Shown piece after piece: positions 9,201 to 16,575 of a stretch of DNA of 64,000 nucleotides. The stretch is from Paucibacter sp. PLA-PC-4. GTDB taxonomy: Bacteria; Pseudomonadota; Gammaproteobacteria; Burkholderiales; Burkholderiaceae_C. The notes beneath the pieces were generated by a model that searched no databases, was not told where the DNA came from, and was given only the letters and a program-made list of their open reading frames with translations. The stretch is from contig NZ_JAPFGP010000003.1 in assembly GCF_026241155.1 (NCBI RefSeq), forward strand, positions 310,001-374,000. The letters run 5' to 3'. The position numbers were made by a program, and so were the translations under genes. Within the stretch, counting starts at the first letter, position 1; the number at the start of each line of letters is the position of its first letter.

Positions 9201-11591
9201 TACGCCCACGCCGGCTTCTCCTTCAACGCCTTCTTGCAGCACTGGATCGAGCCGCTGAGCCAGGGTCTGCCGGGCCTGATGGAGACCCATCGCAACGGCC
9301 TGGAAGGTGGCAATCTGCGCCACGCAGGCCTGGGTCTTTATGTGCATGACTGCCATGCCTTCCTCGCCGGCCAGCCGCTGCCGGCGCTGGCGCAAAGCCT
9401 GAGCGTGCATCGCGATACGCTGCAGCGCATGCGCCAGCCGGTGGCCGCCGACTATCAGGACGCGCTGCTAGCCCTGGTGCAGGAGCTGCTGCTGCCGACG
9501 CTGCCGGCCCTGGCGCTGGAAAGCGGCCCCTGCTCCGGCCGTGCACTGGCGGCGGTCTACCAGCAGCGCAAGGACCAAACCGGACTGATGTTTCTGCACG
9601 CCTGGCGCGCGTTGCTGCACTTTTTGGCCGAGCGCCCGGCCGAGGCCTTGCTGGAGGCGCGCTCCGCCAGCGCGTTGTTCGCCGCCGCGCGAGGCATGCA
9701 TGCGGTGCCGCTCGTGGTCTTCATTGCGGCGCTGGCCGGGCTGCGCTGCGCCGGGGCGGCGCGCGAGGCAGCGCTGGCCGAAGCCGAGCTGGCGCTGCAC
9801 AAGCTCGGCCGCTGGAACGAGGCCGGCCCCGGCACCTTCAGCGCCAAATACCATCTGCTGGCGGCCGAGCTGGCCTGGGCGCGCGGCGAGGACGCGCTGC
9901 CGGCCTTCGATGCCGCCGTAGCCAGCGCCGAGCAGCCGCTGACTGGCACCCCGCTGGACGCCGGGCTAGCGCACGGCGCGCGCGGCCGCTACCTGGCAGC
10001 CACCCGGCCTCATGAGCCAGCCGCCGCGCACGCAGCACTGGCTCAGGCCCGACTGAACTGGCTGCAATGGGGCGCGCCGGGGGTGGCACAGCGGACCCTG
10101 CCGACGCCAACACCTGAGGCACCGCGCCGCAGTGATGCGGTTGACGTCAGCAGCCTGATGAAGGCCATGCAGGCCATCAATGCCGAGGCCGAGCTACCGC
10201 GCCTGCTGCAGCGGCTGCTGCGGGTGGTCGGAGAGAACGCCGGCGCGCAGCGCGCCGCCATCGTGCTGGCCAGCGGACACAACCGGGCCGGCGCCGGCGC
10301 CGAGCCGCGCTGGACGCTCAGGGCCGATGTCGGCCTCGGCGACACCGAAGGCCAGATGACGCCGCTGGCGTTAGAACAGGCAGGCGGGCGGCTTCCGCTG
10401 AGCCTGCTGCGCCGCGTGCTGGCAGGGGGCAAGACCTTGCTGATCGACGATGCGCGCAGCGCGCTCGATGCGCAGCGCGAGCCCTACTTCGCGGCGCGCC
10501 AAGCCCGCTCGGTCCTGTCCACACCGCTGCTCAAGCAGGGGCACACGGTCGGCGCCCTCTACCTAGAGAACGCGTCGGCGGCCGGCGTCTTCACCACCGG
10601 CCGCGTCGAGTTTCTGGAGCTGCTGTGCGCCAATGTCGTCAATGCAGTGGACAACGCCCGCCTGGTGGCCGAGCTGCAGGACCTGACGACCGGGCTGGAG
10701 CAGCGCGTCGAACAGCGCACGCAGGAGCTGCGCGAGAGCGAACAGCGTCTTCGCACAATTCTGGACAACGCTCCTGTGCCGATGACCTTGACGCGGCGCA
10801 GCGATGCGGTGCTGATCTATGCCAACGAGTCGGCCGCACGCCTGGCCGACCGGCCCCTGAACGATATCGTCGGCCGGCCGGCCGAGTCCTTTTACCGCGA
10901 CCCACAGGAGCGCGCGCGGCTACAGGCCAAGTTCCTGCGCGAGGGTCGACTGGTCGATGAGGAGGTCAGCCTGCTGGGCTCGGGCGGCAGCGTGCTGTGG
11001 GTGATGGTGTCCATGGTGCCGGTCAGCTACAACGGTGAGCTCGCCGACCTGGCCACCATCGTCGACATCACCGAGCGCAAGCAGCTGGAACTGGAGTTGC
11101 AACGTCTGGCCACAACCGATGCGTTGACCGGCGTCGCGAACCGGCGCAGCTTCATCGAGCAGGCCGAGCGCGAACTGGAGCGCGCGCGCCGCCACGGCCT
11201 GCCGCTGGCCCTGGTGATGATGGACATCGACCACTTCAAGCGCATCAACGACAGCCTGGGCCATGCTGGTGGCGATGCTGCGATTCGCCAGGTGGTGCAG
11301 GCCTGTGCGCAGTTGGTGCGCCGGCTCGACGTGATCGGTCGGCTCGGCGGCGAGGAGTTCGCGCTACTGCTGCCGCAGACCGAACTGGCGGCCGCGCAGC
11401 CTCTGGTTGAGCGGCTGCGCGGACAGATCGCCGCCCTGATGCCCGACCATGAAGGCGGCGCACTGACCGCCAGCTTCGGCATCACCGCGCTGCGTGCCGG
11501 AGACTGCCAGGTCGACGAGCTGTTGCTGCGCGCCGACGAAGCGCTCTACGCCGCCAAGAACCAGGGGCGCAACTGCGTGGTCAGCCGCTGA
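6213..11591 (+). CDS. Giant signalling protein: kinase-like, AAA/STAND, GAF, PAS and GGDEF domains
   Basis: A 1792-residue multidomain cytoplasmic sensor. In order: a Hanks-type kinase-like domain (about 20-290) with HRDLHPGN (H140-D142, N147) and DFG (164-166); an AAA/STAND ATPase with Walker A GLSGIGKT (345-352) and Walker B FLDD (D475-D476); a long helical repeat-like region (about 650-1300); a GAF domain (about 1312-1490); a linking coiled coil; a PAS domain (about 1515-1630); and a GGDEF domain with intact GGEEF (1712-1716) and an RRLD inhibitory I-site five residues upstream. Cyclic-di-GMP synthesis with product inhibition is therefore expected. The kinase beta-3 position that normally holds lysine is V48, so phosphotransfer is doubtful. 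Related proteins usually end in a histidine kinase instead. The start is uncertain; the ATG at 6213 is the best fit, with only a weak ribosome-binding site. Confidence 0.88.
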   Translation: MLRQAQGDLGWGPGDSVNGWRITESLPGSRRNGVLRAVDAQGQRAVLVYLRAAMPSAAELARFRYEFEIARRFDHPHILRPDALASHAGRPYMRLPDLGLQTLRQWLISSAAPLSQPDVLRLGLALVDALEVIHEQGVVHRDLHPGNVLLSQHDDPLARILLGDFGIAAEIAQERALLLRADALDGSLATLAPEQTGRMSRDVDYRADFYSLGATLYEALTGSPLFDCQDAAQAVHAHLAVPAPLATARRADASPALAALLERCLQKEPEARYQSHPALRQDLALCLAALTEGREPPHFMPGRGDRSDRFQLSGRLYGRESELRQLGAAFEAAAAGASQLVGIAGLSGIGKTALVNAAQRSLMAQRGSFVAAKFNQFGQHQPYGALLSLLAQRAGQILAQAPARQLFWRERLCQRLGSAAAVVAEAIAEFKPLLGEPAVPVALAPSEAESRFMRSLRLCLAALASEDEPQTLFLDDLQWADRSSRRLLREWAGDTELRHTLIVLAWRDNELPLEHPLSQDLVELRALGPRFLALSIAPLGAGEIGQLLADSLHRPAAEVAELATLCLAKTAGNPFFLRRFVEELVQRRLIHFDLAGQRWDWSAAQIAQAQLADNVVELMLAQLQPLPEACRRMLSVGAFLGGSFDLDTLATALDRPGTEVATGLLPALQAQLLVPGNKLYRYAAHLAPSEQAVRYAFAHDRVQEAAWRLVPEHSRARLHLQIGRLLRSRHQSPAALPFHVLNHLNAAETLISEPSERAALAVANEQASQQAMNAAAFDLAADFAEMALRLQDETAWAGRPEALLVVHLQAARMAYLSGRHDRMDELLAAALARLSEPAQRARLLEVRIEASYAQGQLSDTLDLGLQVLAMLGAELPQADSPAQVVALVASVRDELNALGLPALAALAPMSDARMLQLISISAKMTAAAYIARPALLPLLTVFQVRLMMTHGHVPGALSAYSVLGLMWAEFLGDYRQAYALGRLSMQLVREHGWLQVYAHAGFSFNAFLQHWIEPLSQGLPGLMETHRNGLEGGNLRHAGLGLYVHDCHAFLAGQPLPALAQSLSVHRDTLQRMRQPVAADYQDALLALVQELLLPTLPALALESGPCSGRALAAVYQQRKDQTGLMFLHAWRALLHFLAERPAEALLEARSASALFAAARGMHAVPLVVFIAALAGLRCAGAAREAALAEAELALHKLGRWNEAGPGTFSAKYHLLAAELAWARGEDALPAFDAAVASAEQPLTGTPLDAGLAHGARGRYLAATRPHEPAAAHAALAQARLNWLQWGAPGVAQRTLPTPTPEAPRRSDAVDVSSLMKAMQAINAEAELPRLLQRLLRVVGENAGAQRAAIVLASGHNRAGAGAEPRWTLRADVGLGDTEGQMTPLALEQAGGRLPLSLLRRVLAGGKTLLIDDARSALDAQREPYFAARQARSVLSTPLLKQGHTVGALYLENASAAGVFTTGRVEFLELLCANVVNAVDNARLVAELQDLTTGLEQRVEQRTQELRESEQRLRTILDNAPVPMTLTRRSDAVLIYANESAARLADRPLNDIVGRPAESFYRDPQERARLQAKFLREGRLVDEEVSLLGSGGSVLWVMVSMVPVSYNGELADLATIVDITERKQLELELQRLATTDALTGVANRRSFIEQAERELERARRHGLPLALVMMDIDHFKRINDSLGHAGGDAAIRQVVQACAQLVRRLDVIGRLGGEEFALLLPQTELAAAQPLVERLRGQIAALMPDHEGGALTASFGITALRAGDCQVDELLLRADEALYAAKNQGRNCVVSR

Positions 11592-12015
11592 TGTCGGCCA
11601 GCTGCAGATCGCAAGCGCTTTGCATCGTGCCGCTGACCAGGGCATAGACGGCCAGCCAGGCGGCGCGGGTCTCGGCGTTGAAGGCCGGACCCAAGCCCTG
11701 GGCCAGGGTCTTGATCAGTGCGGCGCCGACAGTCTCGTAATGAACGGCCTGCACACCGTAGCCGCCATGGCGCGCCCCGAGCTGGCGCAGCACCGGCAGC
11801 AGCCGCTCGGGCTGGTCCAGCAGGGCCACGGCCGCGCCGATCATCTGCATCAGCTTGTGGCTCTGGGCCTGCATGTCGCCGTGAAACAGGCGACGCAGCC
11901 CGGGATCCGCCTCGAACAATTTCCCGTAGAACAGCGCGCCAGCCTGCTCGGCGATCGGCTCGATCAGCGCGAAACTGCGACGCACCAGCGAAATCTGGGT
12001 GGTACGGAGGGACAT
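11581..12015 (-). CDS. Single-domain globin (flavohaemoglobin-type haem pocket)
   Basis: A 144-residue bacterial globin without a reductase domain. Haem-pocket residues line up with the Vitreoscilla/flavohaemoglobin group: B10 Tyr30, CD1 Phe44, E7 Gln51 and proximal F8 His83 (context ARHGGYGV). Such proteins bind O2, NO or CO and serve in oxygen delivery, NO handling or sensing; the role here is open. The ATG at 12015 is chosen because GGAG lies about 9 bases upstream and the globin fold starts immediately after it. The stop codon overlaps the end of the convergent GGDEF gene by 11 bases. Its neighbours on both sides encode GGDEF-type proteins, so a link to oxygen-dependent cyclic-di-GMP control is worth considering, but it is not fused to either. 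Confidence 0.9.
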   Translation of the reverse strand: MSLRTTQISLVRRSFALIEPIAEQAGALFYGKLFEADPGLRRLFHGDMQAQSHKLMQMIGAAVALLDQPERLLPVLRQLGARHGGYGVQAVHYETVGAALIKTLAQGLGPAFNAETRAAWLAVYALVSGTMQSACDLQLADISG

Positions 12016-12181
12016 GGAAGGCTCCAGTGATTGCACAGCCACCAGCTTGCGCGGCGTCCGTATCAGGACGGTTGCGAGGCAGCCGCCGCTTTGTTGCCTT
12101 TGTTGCGGCTTTCACTAGATGAAATTAAGTGCGATTCGCGCTATCCTCAAGCTGTTGTTACAGACACGTCACAGGTTTCAC

Positions 12182-12997
12182 ATGCACGCGCTCAAGCCCG
12201 TCCGCTCAGAAGCGAGCACTGACATGGACAGCGCCCCCGATGCGGAAGTCCAGGCCGCCGAACGCGCCCTTGCCGAGGGCGAGGCGCAGCGATGCCGTAG
12301 CCTGGTCGAGCCGTTACTGGCAAAGAATGCACTGGACTGGCGCGCCCGTGCGCTGCTGACGCAAGCGCTGGAAGCCTTGAGTGAACAGCACACCGAGGCC
12401 GGCGAGCATGCGCAGGCCTTGGCGCTCTACCAGCATTTCCATAAGGTCGTGGTCGAGGGTTTGCAACTGCGCTTGACGCGCAGCGACAGCCAGCCCGATG
12501 CCAGCCAGCAGGACGCTCTGACCGGCCTGGCCCGCCGCGAGGCGCTGGAGCTGCGCCTGCCGCCGATGATGCAGCAAGCCCTGGCCGGCAATCGCGGCCT
12601 GTGCCTGGTGCGTATGGAGCTCGATCCGCTGCAGCCTTCGCGCGTCGCACTGACGCCGGGTCTGGTCGATGCGGTGTTGCGCGACGTGGGCGCCATCGTG
12701 CGCGCCCATTGCCGCGCCAAGGATCTGGCGCTGCGCTACAGCGCCGAGTCGCTGGTGCTGGTGCTCAGCGAGGTGGAGCTGTCGACCGCGCGCACGGTGT
12801 GCGAGCGCATCCGCCGCGCGGTCCAGGCCCATGACTGGGCGCCGCTGCATGAGGAGCTGCGTGTCGGCGTCAGCCTGGGCATGACGGCGCTGCGCAGCGG
12901 TGACAGCATCAACCAGCTGATGGCCCGCGCCGAGGCGGGCCTGATCAGCGCCCGGCGCGACGGACGCAATTGCGTGCGCACCGGGGTGCTGAGCTGA
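12182..12997 (+). CDS. Degenerate GGDEF-domain protein (probably catalytically inactive)
   Basis: About 271 residues: an N-terminal helical, TPR-like segment (about 15-105) followed by a GGDEF-fold domain. The signature loop reads RYSAESL where RYGGDEF is expected, and the metal-binding Asp of the first strand is not in its usual context, so diguanylate cyclase activity is unlikely. The last strand and helix, MTALRSGDSINQLMARAEAGL followed by GRNCV, closely resemble the end of the large GGDEF protein two genes upstream. It could bind nucleotides, pair with an active GGDEF, or serve as a scaffold. The start is uncertain: ATGs at 12119, 12182 and 12224 are in frame; the AT-richer DNA from 12119 to 12180 looks like leader, so 12182 was taken. 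Confidence 0.72.
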   Translation: MHALKPVRSEASTDMDSAPDAEVQAAERALAEGEAQRCRSLVEPLLAKNALDWRARALLTQALEALSEQHTEAGEHAQALALYQHFHKVVVEGLQLRLTRSDSQPDASQQDALTGLARREALELRLPPMMQQALAGNRGLCLVRMELDPLQPSRVALTPGLVDAVLRDVGAIVRAHCRAKDLALRYSAESLVLVLSEVELSTARTVCERIRRAVQAHDWAPLHEELRVGVSLGMTALRSGDSINQLMARAEAGLISARRDGRNCVRTGVLS

Positions 12998-13008
12998 GCG
13001 CTGCTCAG
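12994..13008. terminator. Hairpin overlapping two convergent stop codons
   Basis: CTGAGC-GCT-GCTCAG is a perfect 6-bp stem with a 3-base loop. It includes the stop of the degenerate GGDEF gene and the stop of the convergent PEP-CTERM gene. Only three T residues follow, so terminator strength is doubtful. Confidence 0.35.
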
Positions 13009-13580
13009 ACTTTGCGGCGACGTGCCACCCAGCCGACTGCGGCCAGACCAGCCAGCATCAGCGCATAGGTTTGCGGCTCGGGCACGGCCACGGTGATGCT
13101 GAAGACATCACCGACCTGACGCCCGCTCAGGTCCAGGGTCCAGTCGCCAGCGCCGGCCTGCAGCAGCGGATTGCCGATGTAGAACTCGGTGGTGACGCCG
13201 GGGCCGCCGAACTGGGCCCACAGCGCACTGCTGTTGCCGCCCCAGCTCTGCACCGCCTGGAAGCCGTCGGTCGTGACCGTGCCCTGCGGCAGTGAGAAGC
13301 TGGCCCCGTCGAGCTGGACGCTGACGTCGCCAAAGCCCAGGCCGGACAGATTGCGCACGACGGAGTTGAAGCTCAGCAGGGGGCTGGCCAGGTCCTGGGC
13401 CTCGACGGTGAAGTTCAGCGTGACGCTACCGCGGGTGGCGAACTCCAGATCGAAGAACAGCTCGCTGGCAGTCACGAAGCTGGCGTCGACGGCGGCTGTG
13501 CCTTGGGCGCCGGTGTACTGGGCTGCTTGGACTTGGGCGGCCAGGGCCAGCAAGGCGGCGGCGATGAGGGTGGTTTTCAT
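13005..13580 (-). CDS. PEP-CTERM sorting-domain protein
   Basis: A 191-residue exported protein. It has a Sec signal peptide (MKTTLIAAALLALAAQVQA), a beta-rich body, and a C-terminal PEP-CTERM signal: VPEPQTYALMLAGLAAVGW followed by the basic cluster ARRRKV. In this family the PEP motif, transmembrane helix and basic tail are recognised by an exosortase (EpsH/XrtA) that cleaves and relocates the protein to the envelope or extracellular matrix. No exosortase gene is in the window. The start follows the PhoX-type phosphatase stop by only 30 bases, so the two are probably one transcript. The function of the body is unknown; it resembles short beta-sandwich PEP-CTERM proteins. Confidence 0.9.
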   Translation of the reverse strand: MKTTLIAAALLALAAQVQAAQYTGAQGTAAVDASFVTASELFFDLEFATRGSVTLNFTVEAQDLASPLLSFNSVVRNLSGLGFGDVSVQLDGASFSLPQGTVTTDGFQAVQSWGGNSSALWAQFGGPGVTTEFYIGNPLLQAGAGDWTLDLSGRQVGDVFSITVAVPEPQTYALMLAGLAAVGWVARRRKV

Positions 13581-13610
13581 TTGCGATTCCTTGAATGTTT
13601 TGCAGCGGGC

Positions 13611-15107
13611 TTAAAGCGAACCGTTGCCCCAGGGGCCGGTGATCGCCAGCGTGATGCCTGGGGTCTGGATGTTGACGAAGAGGTAGCGGCCGGTCGGGTC
13701 GAAGCAGGCACCGCAGAACTCGGAGCTACGGCGATCGCCGGCCAGGCTGGCGAGCTTGCCAGCGGCGCTCAACTCGGCAGCGCTCACATTGACATTGTTC
13801 TTGCAGAAGATGAAGGTGTCGCCTTCCTGGGTCAGACCCATTAGACGGCTGCCGAAGCCGAAGCTGTCGGTAACGCCGCCGCCGTCCTCGCAGATCACGA
13901 TGCCGCCGCGCGGGCTCACCGTCAGGTTGTCGCCGGCGTCGCCGACCACTTCGGAAGCACTAGAGTAGATGCAGGTGATGAGTTGGCTGGCCAGGTCCAG
14001 CTCCCAGATCGCGCCACGGTTGACGGTGCCGCCCGAGGTGTCCATCACATACATCTTGCCGGCGTAGTACCAGATGCCTTCGCCGCGATTCATGCGCAGC
14101 GCGCCCTGGGCCCAGCCCTGTACGAAGGGTCCGGCGCAGTTGCTGATCGTCGTACCGTCGACGGCGGTAGCGGTGCCGCGGTTCTGGTCAGGGTTGGCGA
14201 TGTCCACCCACTCCAGCTCATAGGCCTGCTCGAGTTCGGCCGGTGCGATATTGATATTGTTCTGGCCCTTGACCTTGGCCATCTGCAGCTTGCCGCCCTG
14301 GGCCAGGCTGCCGAGCTTGCCGGGGTGCACATCGGGGATGTAGCGGTAAAAGCCCGACTTACCCGAGCTGTCCTCGGTCAGGTAGGCATATCCATTGGTC
14401 GGGTCGATCGCGACGGCCTCGTGGGCAAAACGGCCCATGCCGATGATGGGTTCGGCGCTTGTCTGGGCCGGATCGGCCGCGCACTCGAACACGTAGCCGT
14501 GCTTGCGGCCGGCGCTGCTGATACTGTCGGAGCCGACCTCTTCACAGGTCAGCCACGTGCCCCACGGCGTGATACCGCCGGCGCAGTTGGTGCGGGTGCC
14601 GCCGAGGTTGGCGTCAATGCGGGTGAAGGCGCCGTCGCGGAACACCAGATTGGTGGTGCCGCCGTTGGAGAAGCCGCTGCCGCTGTCATAGACGGCCGGC
14701 GCGCCGAAGAAGCTGGCATCGCTGCCGGTACTGACCTCATGGTTGCGCACCAGCACCAGCTCGGTGCTGCGGCCAACTTTGCGGCTTTGCACCACGCCCA
14801 TACCGTCGTGCGCTCGCGGGCAGGGTTTGCCGTTGCTCATCGCATCGCCTGTCCAGCCATAGCTCTTGTAGCTGAAGCCCGGCGGCAGTTGCAGCAGCGG
14901 CAGGCCGGTCGTCAGGTCGTTGACCGGAGCGATCGGGCCGTAGGCGCTGTCGATCAGCACCGTGTTGCCGGCGGCGGCGGCCTCGCGGGCATGCAAGGCA
15001 CCCAGGGTGGCGATGAAAGGCAGTGCGGCCGAGGCCGAGGCGCTCTTGAGCAGGCCACGGCGCGAAGGGGAAAAACTGGACGCTAGGGTCAGGTCTTGCT
15101 GGCTCAT
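13611..15107 (-). CDS. PhoX-family (DUF839) alkaline phosphatase-like protein, Tat-exported
   Basis: A 498-residue protein of the PhoX/DUF839 family, which are calcium/iron-dependent periplasmic or extracellular phosphatases with a beta-propeller fold. The N-terminus has a twin-arginine signal, SRRGLLKSASASAALPF, followed by an Ala-rich stretch. Family-like segments include DGMGVVQ, LVRNHEV, GGTTNLVF, CEDGGGV and a C-terminal FVNIQTPGITLAITGPW. Sequence divergence from characterised PhoX is considerable, so activity on phosphomonoesters is an inference. The ATG has a purine-rich stretch about 10 bases upstream. It heads a probable two-gene unit with the PEP-CTERM protein. A glycerophosphodiesterase with a PEP-CTERM tag lies about 4 kb away, which would fit phosphate scavenging. 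Confidence 0.82.
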   Translation of the reverse strand: MSQQDLTLASSFSPSRRGLLKSASASAALPFIATLGALHAREAAAAGNTVLIDSAYGPIAPVNDLTTGLPLLQLPPGFSYKSYGWTGDAMSNGKPCPRAHDGMGVVQSRKVGRSTELVLVRNHEVSTGSDASFFGAPAVYDSGSGFSNGGTTNLVFRDGAFTRIDANLGGTRTNCAGGITPWGTWLTCEEVGSDSISSAGRKHGYVFECAADPAQTSAEPIIGMGRFAHEAVAIDPTNGYAYLTEDSSGKSGFYRYIPDVHPGKLGSLAQGGKLQMAKVKGQNNINIAPAELEQAYELEWVDIANPDQNRGTATAVDGTTISNCAGPFVQGWAQGALRMNRGEGIWYYAGKMYVMDTSGGTVNRGAIWELDLASQLITCIYSSASEVVGDAGDNLTVSPRGGIVICEDGGGVTDSFGFGSRLMGLTQEGDTFIFCKNNVNVSAAELSAAGKLASLAGDRRSSEFCGACFDPTGRYLFVNIQTPGITLAITGPWGNGSL

Positions 15108-15212
15108 CAGAAATCTCCAGAGATGGCGTTGGCTGTCAGACTTGCTGCCTTGAGGGGGCAGGCAGCGGACGCGATTCTCTGGAGCGCTGATGTCAGCAGT
15201 ACGGACGCAAAA

Positions 15213-15227
15213 GAGCCGATCGGACTA
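15213..15227 (-). promoter_or_regulatory. Near-palindromic motif upstream of the PhoX-type gene
   Basis: Read on the minus strand, TAGTCCGATCGGCTC lies about 106 bases upstream of the PhoX-type start. It shares TAGTCCG-TCGG with a motif upstream of the PEP-CTERM glycerophosphodiesterase (18690-18705). Both transcription units encode PEP-CTERM proteins, so this could be a shared regulator site. Two occurrences are weak support. Confidence 0.3.
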
Positions 15228-15256
15228 GGCCAATACCCTGCTCGTGCGCCGAAGGG

Positions 15257-15838
15257 TCAGAAGGGGTTGAGCGACTTCTCGCGCCGGTAATGCAGATAGC
15301 CGACGCTGGCACCGCTGCGCAGGCCCACGCCCAGACGGATAGGCGCCAGCGTGATGCCCTTGTTACGCTGGTAGTTGATGCCGGCGCCGCCGATGTAGTA
15401 GAGGCTGCCCTCGACACCGGGGAAGCGCTGGTAGATGGCCGCCGCATTGGGCAGCTTGTAGACCAGGGTGAAGACCTTGGATGCATTAGCGCCGGCGTCC
15501 AGCCCGATCGACGGACCGGCCCAAAAAACCCGCGCAGTAGCGCCGCCTTTCATTTGCAGCTGACCATCGCCATAGCGCAAGCCCACGGTCAGCGCGGCCG
15601 AGGCTTCCTCGCCCTTGATATACGCATTCGGCCGGCCCTGCTCCTTGAAGGCCTTCTCGATCACCTTGGCCAGGCCTTCGGTGGTGCTGCCGAAGAACTC
15701 GGTCGCGGCCTTCAGTATCGAGTCCTCGTCAAAGGTTTTAGCCTCGTCCTCGGCGGCCAGCAGTACGGTCGGAGCGAGTGCCAGGCAGCCGGCGCCGAGA
15801 CGGCCCAGCGCGCTGCGGCGATCGATATGCAATGTCAT
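15257..15838 (-). CDS. DUF1134 / EipA-like envelope protein
   Basis: A 193-residue exported protein of the DUF1134 family, whose Brucella member EipA is a small periplasmic beta-barrel protein needed for envelope integrity. The N-terminus, MTLHIDRRSALGRLGAG followed by a hydrophobic run to LLAAEDEA, looks like a twin-arginine signal. The body has the glycine-rich alternating pattern of the family (GLRYGDGQLQMKGG, FWAGPSIGLDAGANASKVF, GSLYYIGGAGINYQ). The start shares one base with the stop of the upstream TetR gene (TGATG), so the two are translationally coupled. A link between this envelope protein and the regulator is therefore likely. Molecular function is unknown. Confidence 0.85.
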   Translation of the reverse strand: MTLHIDRRSALGRLGAGCLALAPTVLLAAEDEAKTFDEDSILKAATEFFGSTTEGLAKVIEKAFKEQGRPNAYIKGEEASAALTVGLRYGDGQLQMKGGATARVFWAGPSIGLDAGANASKVFTLVYKLPNAAAIYQRFPGVEGSLYYIGGAGINYQRNKGITLAPIRLGVGLRSGASVGYLHYRREKSLNPF

Positions 15839-16488
15839 CAGGCGTTCTCCTTGAGGGGATCAACACTAGCGTAAAAACCCAGGAACATCTCGACACTGTC
15901 CAGCAAAACCTGTTGCTGCAGTGCCTCGGGCAAGGGCGGCTGGCCCATCGCCAGTTGGGGCCAGAAGGCGAAGGCCTTCAGCAAGCCCTGCAGTTGCTGG
16001 GCGGCGTACTGCGGATCGGCCGGGCGGAGCCGGCCGTCGGCCTGGGCGGCGGCGATCCATTGCTGCAGCCCCTGCTCTTTCTCGCCAAGTCGCGCCACCA
16101 TCGCCTGGGCGCGCTCCGGTGTGTGCATCATCTCCGCCATCACGACTCGGGCGAGATCGATGAAGCTCGCATCATTGAGCAGGCGCAACTTCAGGCGCAG
16201 TAGCTCCAGAAGTTGCTCGCGCAGGGGCCGTTCGGCCTTGTAGATCGGCTCGCCCAGCGCCTGGCTGCGCTCCCACAACTGCTGCAGGATGGCCGCGAAC
16301 AGCTCGTCCTTACTTGCGAAGTGGTTGTAGACGGTGCGTTTGGAGACCTCGGCAACAGCCGCAATTCGGTCCATGCTGGTGCCACCAAACCCATGCTGGC
16401 GGAACTCGACGAGCGCCGCCTGCACGATAGCTTCGCGCTTGCGGTCGGTCAGTCGGCTCGGCGGCGACAGCTCAGACATGGGCATCAA
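15838..16488 (-). CDS. TetR-family transcriptional regulator
   Basis: About 216 residues. The N-terminal helix-turn-helix spans roughly residues 15-65 (AIVQAALVEFRQHGFGGTSMDRIAAVAEVSKRTVYNHFASKDELF), followed by an AefR-like C-terminal ligand domain. ATGs at 16488, 16485 and 16479 are all possible starts; the first is used. It is divergent from a metallo-beta-lactamase-fold hydrolase gene; the 87-base gap holds a perfect 15-bp dyad, a likely operator. The regulator probably represses itself, the coupled DUF1134 gene and the hydrolase. The ligand is unknown. Confidence 0.93.
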   Translation of the reverse strand: MMPMSELSPPSRLTDRKREAIVQAALVEFRQHGFGGTSMDRIAAVAEVSKRTVYNHFASKDELFAAILQQLWERSQALGEPIYKAERPLREQLLELLRLKLRLLNDASFIDLARVVMAEMMHTPERAQAMVARLGEKEQGLQQWIAAAQADGRLRPADPQYAAQQLQGLLKAFAFWPQLAMGQPPLPEALQQQVLLDSVEMFLGFYASVDPLKENA

Positions 16489-16541
16489 TCCTTGGAAATC
16501 GCTGAATTTTACACCGCATGGTTTACTTTTATCAGCAAGGA

Positions 16542-16556
16542 ACTACACTGTGTAGT
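16542..16556. promoter_or_regulatory. Perfect 15-bp dyad, probable TetR operator
   Basis: ACTACAC-T-GTGTAGT is a perfect inverted repeat with 7-bp arms. It lies in the AT-rich gap between the divergent TetR and MBL-hydrolase genes, 54 bases from the tetR ATG and 20 bases from the hydrolase ATG. Size, symmetry and position fit a TetR-dimer operator; binding is inferred. Confidence 0.65.
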
Positions 16557-16575
16557 GTATTTTTGTCGCCTCCCG

